Source: an uncultured Eubacteriales bacterium (GTDB taxonomy: Bacteria > Bacillota > Clostridia > Oscillospirales > CAG-272). Taken from it: a DNA stretch of 47,248 bases. The stretch's first letter is position 1; every line of letters begins with the position of its first letter. The position numbers were made by a program, and so were the translations under genes. Under the pieces are notes generated by a model. The model had not been told where the DNA came from, ran no database searches, and was given only the letters and a program-made list of their open reading frames with translations. Shown here piece after piece: positions 18,037-26,775 of the stretch. The DNA is taken from contig CABUHS010000021.1 of NCBI GenBank assembly GCA_902491535.1, forward strand, positions 1 to 47,248, read 5' to 3'.

Positions 18037-18756
18037 TTAATCTTTCACAACTGTTCCGAGAGCTTCTCCCTCGACTACTCTTGTAATGTTATCTGGATCG
18101 TTAAGACCGAAGATCATTATAGGCATAGCATTATCTTTAGCAAGCGATGTTGCGGTAGAATCAATTACCGTAAGCTGATGCTCGAGAAGATACATATGTG
18201 TAATGCTGTCAAGACGCTTTGCATCAGGATCCTTTTTAGGATCGGCAGTATATACAGCATCGATATTCTTAGCCATCATTACTATATCGCAGTCAGTTTC
18301 AATAGCATACTGTACAGCCGCTGTATCTGTGGAAAAGAACGGTCGGCCGATTCCGCAGCCGTAAATGACAACGCGTCCCTTTTCGAGATGATGAACCGCT
18401 TTATTACGGATATACGGTTCTGCAAGCTCATGCATCGCTATAGCAGTCATAACACGCGTGGGAATTTCACAATGTTCAAGAACATCCGCAATTGCAAGCG
18501 CATTTATTGTCGTAGCAAGCATACCCATATGGTCAGCTCTTGTGCGGTCCATCTCCGGTCCCATACGTCCGCGCCAAATGTTTCCGGCGCCGACAACGAT
18601 CGACACTTCAACACCCATATCTACACATTTCTTTATATTTGCAGCTATCTTTTTGATAAAATCATAATTGAGAATTCCGCCGCCTGTCGCAAGCGCTTCC
18701 CCGGAAAGTTTTAGTAAAACTCTCTTGTATTTGACTGAATTTGACGAACTTGTCAT
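18037..18756 (-). CDS. pyrH: UMP kinase
   Basis: A 239-residue amino-acid-kinase-fold enzyme that phosphorylates UMP to UDP. The N-terminal VLLKLSGEAL, the GGGILNYDF loop, VVGAGNIWRGR and ADHMGMLATTINALA are diagnostic, and the C-terminal half carries the DPKKDPDAKR and DSTATSLAKDN segments. Length is standard. ATG 18756 follows AGAAAGGA. It has its own promoter (18837-18865) beyond the tsf terminator, so pyrH-frr-uppS and downstream genes can be transcribed apart from rpsB-tsf. Confidence 0.98.
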   Translation of the reverse strand: MTSSSNSVKYKRVLLKLSGEALATGGGILNYDFIKKIAANIKKCVDMGVEVSIVVGAGNIWRGRMGPEMDRTRADHMGMLATTINALAIADVLEHCEIPTRVMTAIAMHELAEPYIRNKAVHHLEKGRVVIYGCGIGRPFFSTDTAAVQYAIETDCDIVMMAKNIDAVYTADPKKDPDAKRLDSITHMYLLEHQLTVIDSTATSLAKDNAMPIMIFGLNDPDNITRVVEGEALGTVVKD

Positions 18757-18836
18757 ATTTCGGATCGTCCTTTCTGAAATTTAAAAAATGCTGTCGCCGT
18801 ATCGCGGCATTGGAAAGCATAAATCATTCTTTTATT

Positions 18837-18865
18837 ATTGTATCCGATATTTAAGAATTTGTAAA
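18837..18865 (-). promoter_or_regulatory. Sigma-A promoter ahead of pyrH
   Basis: On the minus strand TTTACA (18865-18860) and TACAAT (18842-18837) are 17 bases apart, with a leader of about 75 bases to the pyrH ATG. Five of six bases match consensus in each box. Confidence 0.6.
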
Positions 18866-18927
18866 TAGTTTTTTTTGAATATTTTGTATTTTTTGAAGTA
18901 AAAAAGAAAAACAATTTACTAATCCGC

Positions 18928-18981
18928 AAAAAACGGCCGTCTCACATGAACGCTATAACTGTTTCAATGCAAGACAGCCGT
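18928..18981 (-). terminator. Rho-independent terminator after tsf
   Basis: On the minus strand ACGGCTGTCT pairs with AGACGGCCGT (one wobble) around a long loop of about 29 bases, followed directly by TTTTTT. It begins about 20 bases after the tsf stop. Confidence 0.7.
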
Positions 18982-19001
18982 ATATTATTTTAAGTTTTAA
19001 C

Positions 19002-19940
19002 TTATTTGTTAATCATGCTGGCGATTTCTTCAGCGAAGTTATCCTCACGCTTCTGAAGTCCTTCGCCCTTTTCAAAACGATAGAAAGCAGTGATCTTGAT
19101 ACTGCCGCCGAATTCCTTTGCAGCTGCTTCGGTATACTTAGCAACGGTCATAGAATCGTCTTTTACATACTCCTGCTCAACAAGGCAGTACTTCTCATAG
19201 AACTTGCTGATACGTCCACTTACCATCTTTTCGATGATAGCTGCGGGTTTGTTCTTATTCTTTTCATCGTTCTGGATCTGAGCCATAAGGATCTCTTTCT
19301 CTTCGTCAATAGCTGACTGAGGAACATCTTCCTTATTTACATATACTGCGGGGATTCCTGCACCTGCGACCTGAAGCGCGATATTCTTAGCATACTCAGC
19401 GAATCCTGCATTATTCTTTGCAGCATCGTCAGCTTCAAATACGACCATAACGCCTGTCTGACCCTTACCGTGTACGTAAGAACCTATTGTTCCGTTTGCG
19501 AGAACAAAACGGCGGATACGGAGATTTTCTCCGATCTCATATATCTTATCCTTAAGAACTGCCTCTACTGTGCGGTCTGTTCCTGCATAGTTGCAAGCAA
19601 GAAGAGCGTCAACGTCAGCGGGCTTGTTTGCAAGGATAGTATCAAGAAGATCCTCAACAAATGCTTGGAAGCTTGCATTCTTTGCAACGAAGTCGGTCTC
19701 TGTGTTGACCTCGATCATTGCAGCAGCGTCGTGCGCTTCGTTATATTTAATGCTTACAAGTCCCTCTGCCGCGATTCTGTCAGCTTTCTTTGCCGCTACG
19801 GCAAGTCCGCGCTCGCGGAGAACTTTTATTGCTGCATCAAAATCACCGTCGGTCTCCTTAAGTGCTTTCTTGCAGTCCATCATACCGATACCGGTCTTTG
19901 CTCTGAGTTCGGCAACCATTTTTGCTGTAATCTCTGCCAT
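19002..19940 (-). CDS. tsf: Translation elongation factor Ts
   Basis: A 312-residue guanine nucleotide exchange factor for EF-Tu. The UBA-like N-terminus and the signature TGIGMMDCKKALKETDGD lie in residues 15-35, followed by ALKETDGDFDAAIKVLRERG. The core contains EVNTETDFVAKNASF, which contacts EF-Tu. The end FEKGEGLQKREDNFAEEI is typical. The length is somewhat above the commonest bacterial size. It follows rpsB by 131 bases that contain two hairpins and is followed by a clear terminator. Confidence 0.98.
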   Translation of the reverse strand: MAEITAKMVAELRAKTGIGMMDCKKALKETDGDFDAAIKVLRERGLAVAAKKADRIAAEGLVSIKYNEAHDAAAMIEVNTETDFVAKNASFQAFVEDLLDTILANKPADVDALLACNYAGTDRTVEAVLKDKIYEIGENLRIRRFVLANGTIGSYVHGKGQTGVMVVFEADDAAKNNAGFAEYAKNIALQVAGAGIPAVYVNKEDVPQSAIDEEKEILMAQIQNDEKNKNKPAAIIEKMVSGRISKFYEKYCLVEQEYVKDDSMTVAKYTEAAAKEFGGSIKITAFYRFEKGEGLQKREDNFAEEIASMINK

Positions 19941-19964
19941 TTTATTTTATCCTTTCCGAAATTA

Positions 19965-20025
19965 ACAAATCCGTACTGTTTAAAATACAGATTTGTGCGT
20001 GAAAGACAAATATGTCCTTCACGCA
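19965..20025 (-). promoter_or_regulatory. Two hairpins in the rpsB-tsf gap
   Basis: Two adjacent inverted repeats lie between rpsB and tsf. One is ACAAAT/ATTTGT plus CTGT/ACAG (19965-19996). The other is TGCGTGAA/TTCACGCA with an inner GAC/GTC (19996-20025). No T run follows on the transcribed strand, so an mRNA-processing or attenuation role is more likely than full termination. Confidence 0.45.
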
Positions 20026-20071
20026 TATCTCTTACATAATATTTAAAGTTTAATCGGGAAAGCCGAAGCGA

Positions 20072-20818
20072 TTACGCCTCTGCGTCTTCCTCTTCTTCAG
20101 CTGCTGTGATCTCAGCTATAGCTTCCTCTGTTGTCTCGCCCTGTCTGCCTTCTATAACAGCGTCTGCGATAACGGAAGTGATGAGCTTGATCGCACGGAT
20201 AGCGTCATCGTTACCGGGGATTACATAGTCGGCATCATCGGGATCGCAGTTTGTATCAACGATAGCGATTACCGGAATACCGAGCTTCTTTGCCTCTGCA
20301 ACTGCGTTTTTCTCCTTGCGGGGATCTACGATAAATACTGCGGAAGGAAGCTGCTCCATTGTCTTGATACCGCCGAGGTTCTTTTCAAGGTCAGCCATTT
20401 CCTTAAGAAGCTTTGCAACCTCTTTCTTAGGAAGCAGATCGAATGTGCCGTCCTCTTTCATCTGAGTAAGGCTGTTGAGACGTGCGATGCTCTTTTTGAT
20501 GGTCTTGAAGTTTGTGAGCATACCGCCGGGCCAACGTGCGTTTACAAAGTACATACCTGCACGGGTAGCTTCCTCTTTGATAGCGTCAGCTGCCTGCTTC
20601 TTTGTTCCGACAAAAAGAAGTGTGCCGCCCTCTGCGGAAAGGTCACGGACATACATGTACGCTTCCTCAAATTTCTTTACTGTCTTCTGCAGGTCGATAA
20701 TGTAGATACCGTTTCTCTCAGTGAAGATGTACTCAGCCATCTTCGGGTTCCAACGGCGTGTGTGGTGTCCGAAATGAACACCTGCTTCAAGAAGCTGTTT
20801 GATTGAAATAATAGACAT
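20072..20818 (-). CDS. rpsB: 30S ribosomal protein S2
   Basis: A 248-residue ribosomal protein. The start MSIISIKQLLEAGVHFGHHT and WNPKMAEYIFTERNGIYIID are diagnostic, as is PSAVFIVDPRKEKNAVAEA. The tail is acidic (EITAAEEEEDAEA). Start choice: the frame stays open for 32 more codons upstream, but ATG 20818 has AAGGAG at ideal spacing and matches the family start. The upstream part is the promoter and leader, not coding. It heads the long conserved cluster running to polC. Confidence 0.98.
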   Translation of the reverse strand: MSIISIKQLLEAGVHFGHHTRRWNPKMAEYIFTERNGIYIIDLQKTVKKFEEAYMYVRDLSAEGGTLLFVGTKKQAADAIKEEATRAGMYFVNARWPGGMLTNFKTIKKSIARLNSLTQMKEDGTFDLLPKKEVAKLLKEMADLEKNLGGIKTMEQLPSAVFIVDPRKEKNAVAEAKKLGIPVIAIVDTNCDPDDADYVIPGNDDAIRAIKLITSVIADAVIEGRQGETTEEAIAEITAAEEEEDAEA

Positions 20819-20824
20819 TTTTCT

Positions 20825-20878
20825 CTCCTTCGGTTTGTCCTCCACAGCACTTGAATTTACACCGAAGCGTATGCTGTG
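20825..20878 (-). promoter_or_regulatory. Putative rpsB leader structure: hairpin whose loop can pair with the Shine-Dalgarno region
   Basis: On the minus strand CACAGCA (20878-20872) pairs with TGCTGTG (20849-20843). The loop between them contains CTTCGGT (20867-20861). That 7-mer is fully complementary to ACCGAAG (20834-20828), which runs into the AAGGAG ribosome site. This geometry is an H-type pseudoknot able to hide the ribosome site, as expected of ribosomal-protein autoregulation. It is seen in sequence only; S2 binding is inference. Confidence 0.55.
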
Positions 20879-20895
20879 TGTGAACTTTACAAAAT

Positions 20896-20924
20896 ATAAT
20901 ACCATAAAATACATCTTTTTTCAA
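20896..20924 (-). promoter_or_regulatory. Sigma-A promoter of rpsB-tsf
   Basis: On the minus strand TTGAAA (20924-20919) and TATTAT (20901-20896) are separated by 17 bases. The predicted transcript starts just before the leader hairpin, about 70 bases ahead of the rpsB ATG. Confidence 0.75.
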
Positions 20925-20987
20925 GGGATTTCTTACGATATTCATATTTTTTTTACATTTATTTTCCGGTAAAAGCTGTACAGTTCA

Positions 20988-21635
20988 TCAGAATTCGGAG
21001 TTCTCGGGAAGCTGCTCCGCAATATCGTTAAAAAATACCGGCATTTTTTCGGCAAGCTCACGAAGAAGCGGCACTGCGATCTCTCTTATCTGCGGATGAG
21101 CGCGTCCGCTCGTGCGGAGACGGAAAAAGTTTCTCCAACCGCGAAGATTCATTGTTACAACTATCTCCGTTTTAAGACTGTTCGGAAGTATGCTTCTTGC
21201 CTGTTCCGGTTTTGCTCCGCACTCTATCAGCTTATTATAGCTGTTTTCAATCTGCTGCATAGTCTCTTCCCAGATGCTGTATTTTTCCTGATCGTCATTC
21301 CAGAAATACGGACGTATGAACGAAAGCTCGCTTCCGAATTTATCTTTCATATAATTACAGTATCTTGTGCTTTCCTGGCTGTAACTTGCAATTCTGTGTC
21401 TGACGATCTCATGACTGACTCCGCGGTCGCAGATGAATTTTACAGTCAGGCGGCTATGTTCTATTACCGACTCATGTCCGCTTCCGACGATCCTTGACAG
21501 AAACTCAGCGGCTGAACTGTCGGTAATACGGTCTTCGCTTTTATAGCATACACGTCCTATACGTTCAAGCTCACGCAGAACACTTTCATAATCTATCGGT
21601 GTTATAATCTCATATCCCGGTCTGATAATATTCAT
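20988..21635 (-). CDS. thyX: FAD-dependent thymidylate synthase (ThyX)
   Basis: A 215-residue flavoenzyme that methylates dUMP to dTMP using methylene-tetrahydrofolate and NADPH. The ThyX motif RHRIASYSQESTRY (RHRxxSxxxxSxR pattern) lies near residues 80-93. GSGHESVIEHSRLTVKFICD precedes it, and MNLRGWRNFFRLR and AHPQIREIA follow in the second half. Length is typical. AAAGG precedes ATG 21635. No thyA is seen in the window. It sits upstream of the rpsB promoter on the same strand, but that promoter makes it a separate unit. Confidence 0.97.
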   Translation of the reverse strand: MNIIRPGYEIITPIDYESVLRELERIGRVCYKSEDRITDSSAAEFLSRIVGSGHESVIEHSRLTVKFICDRGVSHEIVRHRIASYSQESTRYCNYMKDKFGSELSFIRPYFWNDDQEKYSIWEETMQQIENSYNKLIECGAKPEQARSILPNSLKTEIVVTMNLRGWRNFFRLRTSGRAHPQIREIAVPLLRELAEKMPVFFNDIAEQLPENSEF

Positions 21636-21686
21636 GACTTGCTATACCTTTCTTTTATGAAATATATTTTAACAGATTAAGTACGC

Positions 21687-24600
21687 TTATTCCGATTTTG
21701 TAATCTCAAGACATACCGGACCTAAAAGTCCTGACGCCCTGTCATCAGGCCATCCCGAATAGAGCGAAGGCGATGTGGAATAGTGATTGCACAGCGTATT
21801 ACGGACGTCGACGACGAGACTGTTTGTACCGACTTTAAGGTAATCGGTGATATCCGCACGGTAAGGAGCGCTGCAAAGCGTGCATGCACTGATTCCGCCT
21901 ACCGATATCCCGCATGTGCAGCCAACTTTTCCGAGATCGAGAATAATTCTTTTGCCGTCCGATAAATCTCCGGATTCAACATCAAGCTCACGGCAGTATA
22001 TCATCGCCCCGGAATAGCATTCAAGTCCGGGAAGCAGTGAAAGATCTCCTGTATTCACAAGTGCAGTCCCTACGGTCTGCATAATCGGTTCGGGGAAAAT
22101 ATCTCCGTCTGTATATCCGGAAAAAGGTCTGACCGCAAGCTTTACGCTATGAGAGGTTTGTCCCTCAGGAAGTTTCACTCTATAGATATTTGCCCCGTAT
22201 GAACGTTTTCCGTCATACGACACAAAAAGCTTCTCAGTATCGGAATACGCCGCTACGACATTGCCGAAGCATATCACCGTAAGCGAAACAGTTCCGGGTG
22301 CAGTTTCAAACGATACACGCTTCTCTTTCCTGTAATGCTCCGCACTCAGACGGACCGCATTCTCCGCAGCAAACCAATCGTTTGTCAGAGGAATTCCGGA
22401 GCGGGATTTTTTTACAGCCGCAGCTTCCATAGATCCAAAAGCGGTAAAGGTATAAGCGTTCCGGTCGGAATCACCTGCCGTCCGAAGAAATGCGCCGCAA
22501 CGTGCCGATTCTTTTGCTTCTCCGTAAAACAGCTCAAATGAATGCTCACCGAATGTAAGTACAAACGGACCGCCGCCGAAATCAATCTTGTTTCCGTCAA
22601 GAAGTACATATTCGGGCATGATTCCGTAAAATTCAAAGCATACAGTTTTATCCGAATCCGCAAAAGCATATGTCCTGAATTCCGTTTTCTGCTCGGAAAG
22701 TTCCATATTGAAATTGTAAACACACTTTTTCAGTCCGTGATATCCCTGTTCGGATATTGCTCCGGTAAGAAGTCCGTGGCGGTCATATACTTCAGGCACC
22801 GATGTTCCGTCTGCCGATATCTTCTCAAACGGTGTATACACTCCGAATTTACAGGACTTACCGTCTATATCTGCTCTGCGTATTTCCGCACCTATATAGC
22901 GGTAGTCACTCTCCGGCGGCATACGGAAATCACCGAATCTGTTGTCAAGCGTAGGTTCAAGCGAAAGTTCCCAATCAGTATCAAGAGCAATTCTGCGTTC
23001 GGTCTTTCCCTCCGGTATATATAGCGGCAATAAGCTGTCGGTCTTTGCAAAGAAGAACAGATTATCTCCGTCATTCGGCAGGACAATTTCCATCTTTCCG
23101 TCCTTTTCACGCTGAGGATATCCGGTGCGCGATCCGTCGGAAGGATTCCAAAGCTCGCAGTATCCCGATACTTCAAAGCTGCATCGCTCGCCCTTTTCCC
23201 CGCGGACAAAATATATATCGCCTTCAGGCATAGACCTGTGAAGCGCGAATGCACTTTTCGAAGCTTCAAAGTCCCTGCTTATTCCGCACTTACGGAATAT
23301 TCCGGAAACAACATCCGATGTTATACCGTCAGCAGAAATCACAGATAAATTTTCAGAAACAGCCCTCAGCCGTTCCGCCAGCGCCTGCGCTTCATCGGCG
23401 CTTCCGACGTTAAAAAATTCCGGAATATTTCCGATGAAAATCACAGTACCGCCGCTCTCTGCAAATTCTGCCGCAGCACGTGCAGTTTCGGCACGAAGCG
23501 AATCCGTTCCGCAGAATATAAGCGCCTTATATTCCTCTCCTGCCACACAGAATTTTCCGCCGTTTACACTTCCGCGTCCGATAGATTCAAAATCTATGAA
23601 ATCAAAATCTATACCCGCATCATGAAGTGCATGCGCGCATGCAAATGTATATTCCCCGGCGCGCTCCGAATCAAATCCGACATCATACGATGAAACAGGA
23701 TAATATACCGCAGCGTCGCACCGGTGAGTCCCTCTAGAAAGGACATATGATAAGCGTTCATAGTAGCCGAACCATGTTTTCGCATGCTTCCAGTACGGCA
23801 TACGGAAATGAAAATCAGGAGGCGCCCATTCCCAGAATCCGCCGTAAGTTGAATAATACAAGCCGTGCATACAAAGCAAGTTTGCACCGTATATGAAATT
23901 CTCACTTGTAGGAGCGGAAAGAGATGCAAGCGATGTCCCCCAGCCTGAGCTGTGATACCCCTCAAGCCACACACGTTCATGTCCATACAGATGTGCCGCA
24001 GAGCTGCTGACCTTAACCTTTATCAGATCAGCATATCTGTCAGGCGTATCGTTTCCAGGCGCCGTAAAATATTTCAAAGCTCGGAAATAATCCCCATATT
24101 CGGCGGGATTATACCCTCGCGAACACTGATCGCATCCGTAAACAAGACCTCTGCTACGATGAAACTCATATATAGGTTCAAAGTAACCTTTTTCGACAAG
24201 CGACGTGCGCACATCCGCATAATCAAGACGGATTTTTGCGGCATTCTGTTTTCCGCATTCATCGGTAAAAAGTTCATGCAAATGCGGTATTATATCATAG
24301 CCCTTTTTCGCAAAAAAATCGGACTCAAGCCTATCTGACCAGATTTTCGAAAAATCACAGCCTGAGATAAATTCATCCTGAAAGCAGTAATTAAGAACAT
24401 CGCGAACATCTTCGTCAAGATGAGACAGAAAATCCTCGTAAAAAAGCTTACACAGTAACCTGCCCGCGCGCGGATCGGTAACATCTATGGAATCACGGTT
24501 TACCTCTGTATATACCTCGACAAGAAAACAGTTGCAAGGCACGCGAAAGTCCGCTGTATCCCTGTCTGATGTAACAAGCAATCCCGACGGCGTAATTTCG

Positions 24601-25133
24601 CAAGAGCTGTCATCCGCGTCTGACACATCCGTTCTGCCGTCTTCAAGCAATATTCTTTCAAGTGAACCGTTTTCCGGCTTCGGAAGAACATCTCCGCGTC
24701 TGAGCGGAACTCTTTTAAATCTAAGCTCAGTCGCACAAAGTCCTGCATCGTATACAACGCTGTCAACAAAGAAACCGTTGCCTATCCACCCGAGCGTATA
24801 ATCGCTTATCCCGACTCCGAGCCCGAGTGACTTTGCCGTATGAAACGTATGATTTACTATATCCCACCACTTGTCTGTAAACATCGGCGGATCAGAAACA
24901 TAAGTCTTTCCGAACCCGCCTCCAGTCTTGTCAGGATCGTGTTCCGGACAATAATGACAGAAGTTGATCTGAACTCCAGATACTCCGCCCTCAGCGAGCA
25001 TGCGAAGCTGTTCATCTATCCTCTCCGTATCGAGAGTATCTCCGTTCCACCAATAAAACGGAATATTTCCGTAGCCTTTCGGAGGATTAACGAATTCTCT
25101 GTATATATTGCTGTTTTCAAATGTTTTATCCAT
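21687..25133 (-). CDS. Large glycoside hydrolase of the GH106-like (alpha-L-rhamnosidase-like) type
   Basis: A 1148-residue protein without signal peptide. The N-terminal part (about residues 1-480) has the layout of GH106-like enzymes. IPFYWWNGDTLDTERIDEQL near residue 23 begins the barrel, with GGVSGVQINFCHY and SLGLGVGISDYTLGW after it. QDEFISGCDFSKIW, KKGYDIIPHLHELF and the segment ERVWLEGYHSSGWG then carry plausible acidic catalytic residues. The middle has a Rossmann-like or amidotransferase-like region (YKALIFCGTDSL). The C-terminus is beta-rich and ends with a jelly-roll galactose-binding-like module (YLKVGTNSLVVDVRNTL). The family call comes from phrase recognition. Substrate could be rhamnose-containing oligosaccharides taken up by the cell. 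AAGGA lies a few bases ahead of ATG 25133. Confidence 0.72.
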   Translation of the reverse strand: MDKTFENSNIYREFVNPPKGYGNIPFYWWNGDTLDTERIDEQLRMLAEGGVSGVQINFCHYCPEHDPDKTGGGFGKTYVSDPPMFTDKWWDIVNHTFHTAKSLGLGVGISDYTLGWIGNGFFVDSVVYDAGLCATELRFKRVPLRRGDVLPKPENGSLERILLEDGRTDVSDADDSSCEITPSGLLVTSDRDTADFRVPCNCFLVEVYTEVNRDSIDVTDPRAGRLLCKLFYEDFLSHLDEDVRDVLNYCFQDEFISGCDFSKIWSDRLESDFFAKKGYDIIPHLHELFTDECGKQNAAKIRLDYADVRTSLVEKGYFEPIYEFHRSRGLVYGCDQCSRGYNPAEYGDYFRALKYFTAPGNDTPDRYADLIKVKVSSSAAHLYGHERVWLEGYHSSGWGTSLASLSAPTSENFIYGANLLCMHGLYYSTYGGFWEWAPPDFHFRMPYWKHAKTWFGYYERLSYVLSRGTHRCDAAVYYPVSSYDVGFDSERAGEYTFACAHALHDAGIDFDFIDFESIGRGSVNGGKFCVAGEEYKALIFCGTDSLRAETARAAAEFAESGGTVIFIGNIPEFFNVGSADEAQALAERLRAVSENLSVISADGITSDVVSGIFRKCGISRDFEASKSAFALHRSMPEGDIYFVRGEKGERCSFEVSGYCELWNPSDGSRTGYPQREKDGKMEIVLPNDGDNLFFFAKTDSLLPLYIPEGKTERRIALDTDWELSLEPTLDNRFGDFRMPPESDYRYIGAEIRRADIDGKSCKFGVYTPFEKISADGTSVPEVYDRHGLLTGAISEQGYHGLKKCVYNFNMELSEQKTEFRTYAFADSDKTVCFEFYGIMPEYVLLDGNKIDFGGGPFVLTFGEHSFELFYGEAKESARCGAFLRTAGDSDRNAYTFTAFGSMEAAAVKKSRSGIPLTNDWFAAENAVRLSAEHYRKEKRVSFETAPGTVSLTVICFGNVVAAYSDTEKLFVSYDGKRSYGANIYRVKLPEGQTSHSVKLAVRPFSGYTDGDIFPEPIMQTVGTALVNTGDLSLLPGLECYSGAMIYCRELDVESGDLSDGKRIILDLGKVGCTCGISVGGISACTLCSAPYRADITDYLKVGTNSLVVDVRNTLCNHYSTSPSLYSGWPDDRASGLLGPVCLEITKSE

Positions 25134-25206
25134 AAAAATCCTTATATATTTTCAGCCGGATACGGCTGATATCAAGCAGTCGCAATTTTTTGTATGTATT
25201 ACGCAT

Positions 25207-26655
25207 CTATTTGAAGAGATCGTGCCCTTCTTTTACGGCAGGTTTCTTCTCTCGGTCAGCATTAGTCAAACGAGATCTTTTTTCCGAACTTTCAAGTACG
25301 CCTGCCCCGCCTGTGTTTCCGTATGTCTTTTTATGTCCGGAAGCCGCCGAGCGGCGCCCTCTTGTAAATGCCGTATACAATACATATATTACGGCCAATA
25401 CAACGACTATAACAACACAGGCAAGAAAAGAGTCCGACAAAACAAAATTTCCTACCACCGATGAAATATACATAGTTTCGCTGCGCGGTATATCGCTGCG
25501 AACGACAAGCTCTACCTTGTCAAGTATCTCGTCATTATAACTTATTGTAAGATAACCGACAACATCACCTTGCTTGAGCGGTGCGTCAAGCTCGTCCTGC
25601 TTAAGCACAACAGTATGCTTTATATCGTTTTGGACATCGATGTCACCTTCCATGAATACATCGACCGTTTTCTTAGCGTAAAGTGCGACCTTATCAAAAG
25701 TGGCGGACATATTGACCGGAACCTCGCGGATTATTTCACTTTCCTTTACAACGGTTATATACCCGAAATTCTCATACGCCCAGTCAAGCATGGAAGATAT
25801 AGTTGTAAAGGAATGTATCTCTTCGCCTTCGCTCCCCGATCCCATTGCGACCGCAAGATACGACGTACCGTCATGTTCGGCAACAACGACCGCACAATAT
25901 CCGGCGGCGTCGGTATAACCGACATTTATACCGCTGACATCAGAACGGTAATATTTATCTGTATAATAACTTGTCATAAACGCGTTCTGAGTATATATCC
26001 TTCGCGTTCCCGAACGTTCGGTGCCTTCCATCTCAAATTTATACTGCGATGCAACATCATAATACTTATATTGTGTAATAGCATATTCGGCAAGCTTCAC
26101 CGTATCTGCAAGAGTGGTAACCATTTCCGGATCGTGAAGTCCGCTTATATTTTTATAAACGGTATCGCGCATATCAAGCTCGGCGGCTTTCCGATTCATA
26201 AGCTTTACCGCCTCATCGGTTCCTCCGAAAAGCTCGTATGCAATAACGCTTGCACAGTCGTTTGCTCCGCCGACGACCACACCGTTTATCATATCACGGA
26301 AAGTCACCGTCTCTCCGCTGAGCAAATACAGCTTATTTCCCGTAACTCCGCGAGTCATATCGCTTGTTACGACAATCTCAGTATCCCAATCCTTATTCCA
26401 GTTTTCGATAGCTACGAGAGCAAACATTATCTTAACCGTTGAGGCCGGATAAACTTTCAGCTCCGTATTCTTTGAATAAAGCACGCGGTCGTTGGTAATA
26501 TTGCAAAGATATGCGCATGTAGTATCGGTGATTACAGGATCTTCAAGCGCACTTATATTTACACCGGTCAATACAAATATCGGTATAATACATGAAAAAA
26601 GCAAAAGCAGCGCGGATATGCCGGCAAAACGTTTTTTTATTCCGTCGTTTTTCAA
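25207..26655 (-). CDS. PBP5-type D-alanyl-D-alanine carboxypeptidase homologue with altered active-site motifs
   Basis: A 482-residue exported protein of the DacA/DacF (peptidase S11) type, which trims peptidoglycan stem peptides. It starts at TTG 26655 after a strong GGAGG site. Residues 11-36 form a signal or anchor helix. The first motif SxxK is intact (STVK, residues 72-75). The SxN position reads GAN (130-132) and the KTG position reads NVG (244-246) inside an otherwise normal GINVGYTDAAGYC block. A C-terminal membrane helix (ACVVIVVVLAVIYVLYTAF) and a basic tail follow the beta-rich stalk. Activity may be changed or lost. It lies downstream of ribF and ahcY on the same strand. Confidence 0.85.
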   Translation of the reverse strand: MKNDGIKKRFAGISALLLLFSCIIPIFVLTGVNISALEDPVITDTTCAYLCNITNDRVLYSKNTELKVYPASTVKIMFALVAIENWNKDWDTEIVVTSDMTRGVTGNKLYLLSGETVTFRDMINGVVVGGANDCASVIAYELFGGTDEAVKLMNRKAAELDMRDTVYKNISGLHDPEMVTTLADTVKLAEYAITQYKYYDVASQYKFEMEGTERSGTRRIYTQNAFMTSYYTDKYYRSDVSGINVGYTDAAGYCAVVVAEHDGTSYLAVAMGSGSEGEEIHSFTTISSMLDWAYENFGYITVVKESEIIREVPVNMSATFDKVALYAKKTVDVFMEGDIDVQNDIKHTVVLKQDELDAPLKQGDVVGYLTISYNDEILDKVELVVRSDIPRSETMYISSVVGNFVLSDSFLACVVIVVVLAVIYVLYTAFTRGRRSAASGHKKTYGNTGGAGVLESSEKRSRLTNADREKKPAVKEGHDLFK

Positions 26656-26775
26656 TGTACGCTCTCCTCCCTGATTTTATCGTTCCGCATATAATACCGG
26701 ATATATTTACAATGTTTTTAAATGCCTCGGCATCGCAAAACATCATTCAGCACAGCAATTCCGTATAACTTTAAA

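Noticed and set aside
20819..20914. 32-residue N-terminal extension of S2
   Set aside because: The stretch contains the leader hairpin and most of the region just after the -10 box, while ATG 20818 has an ideal ribosome site.
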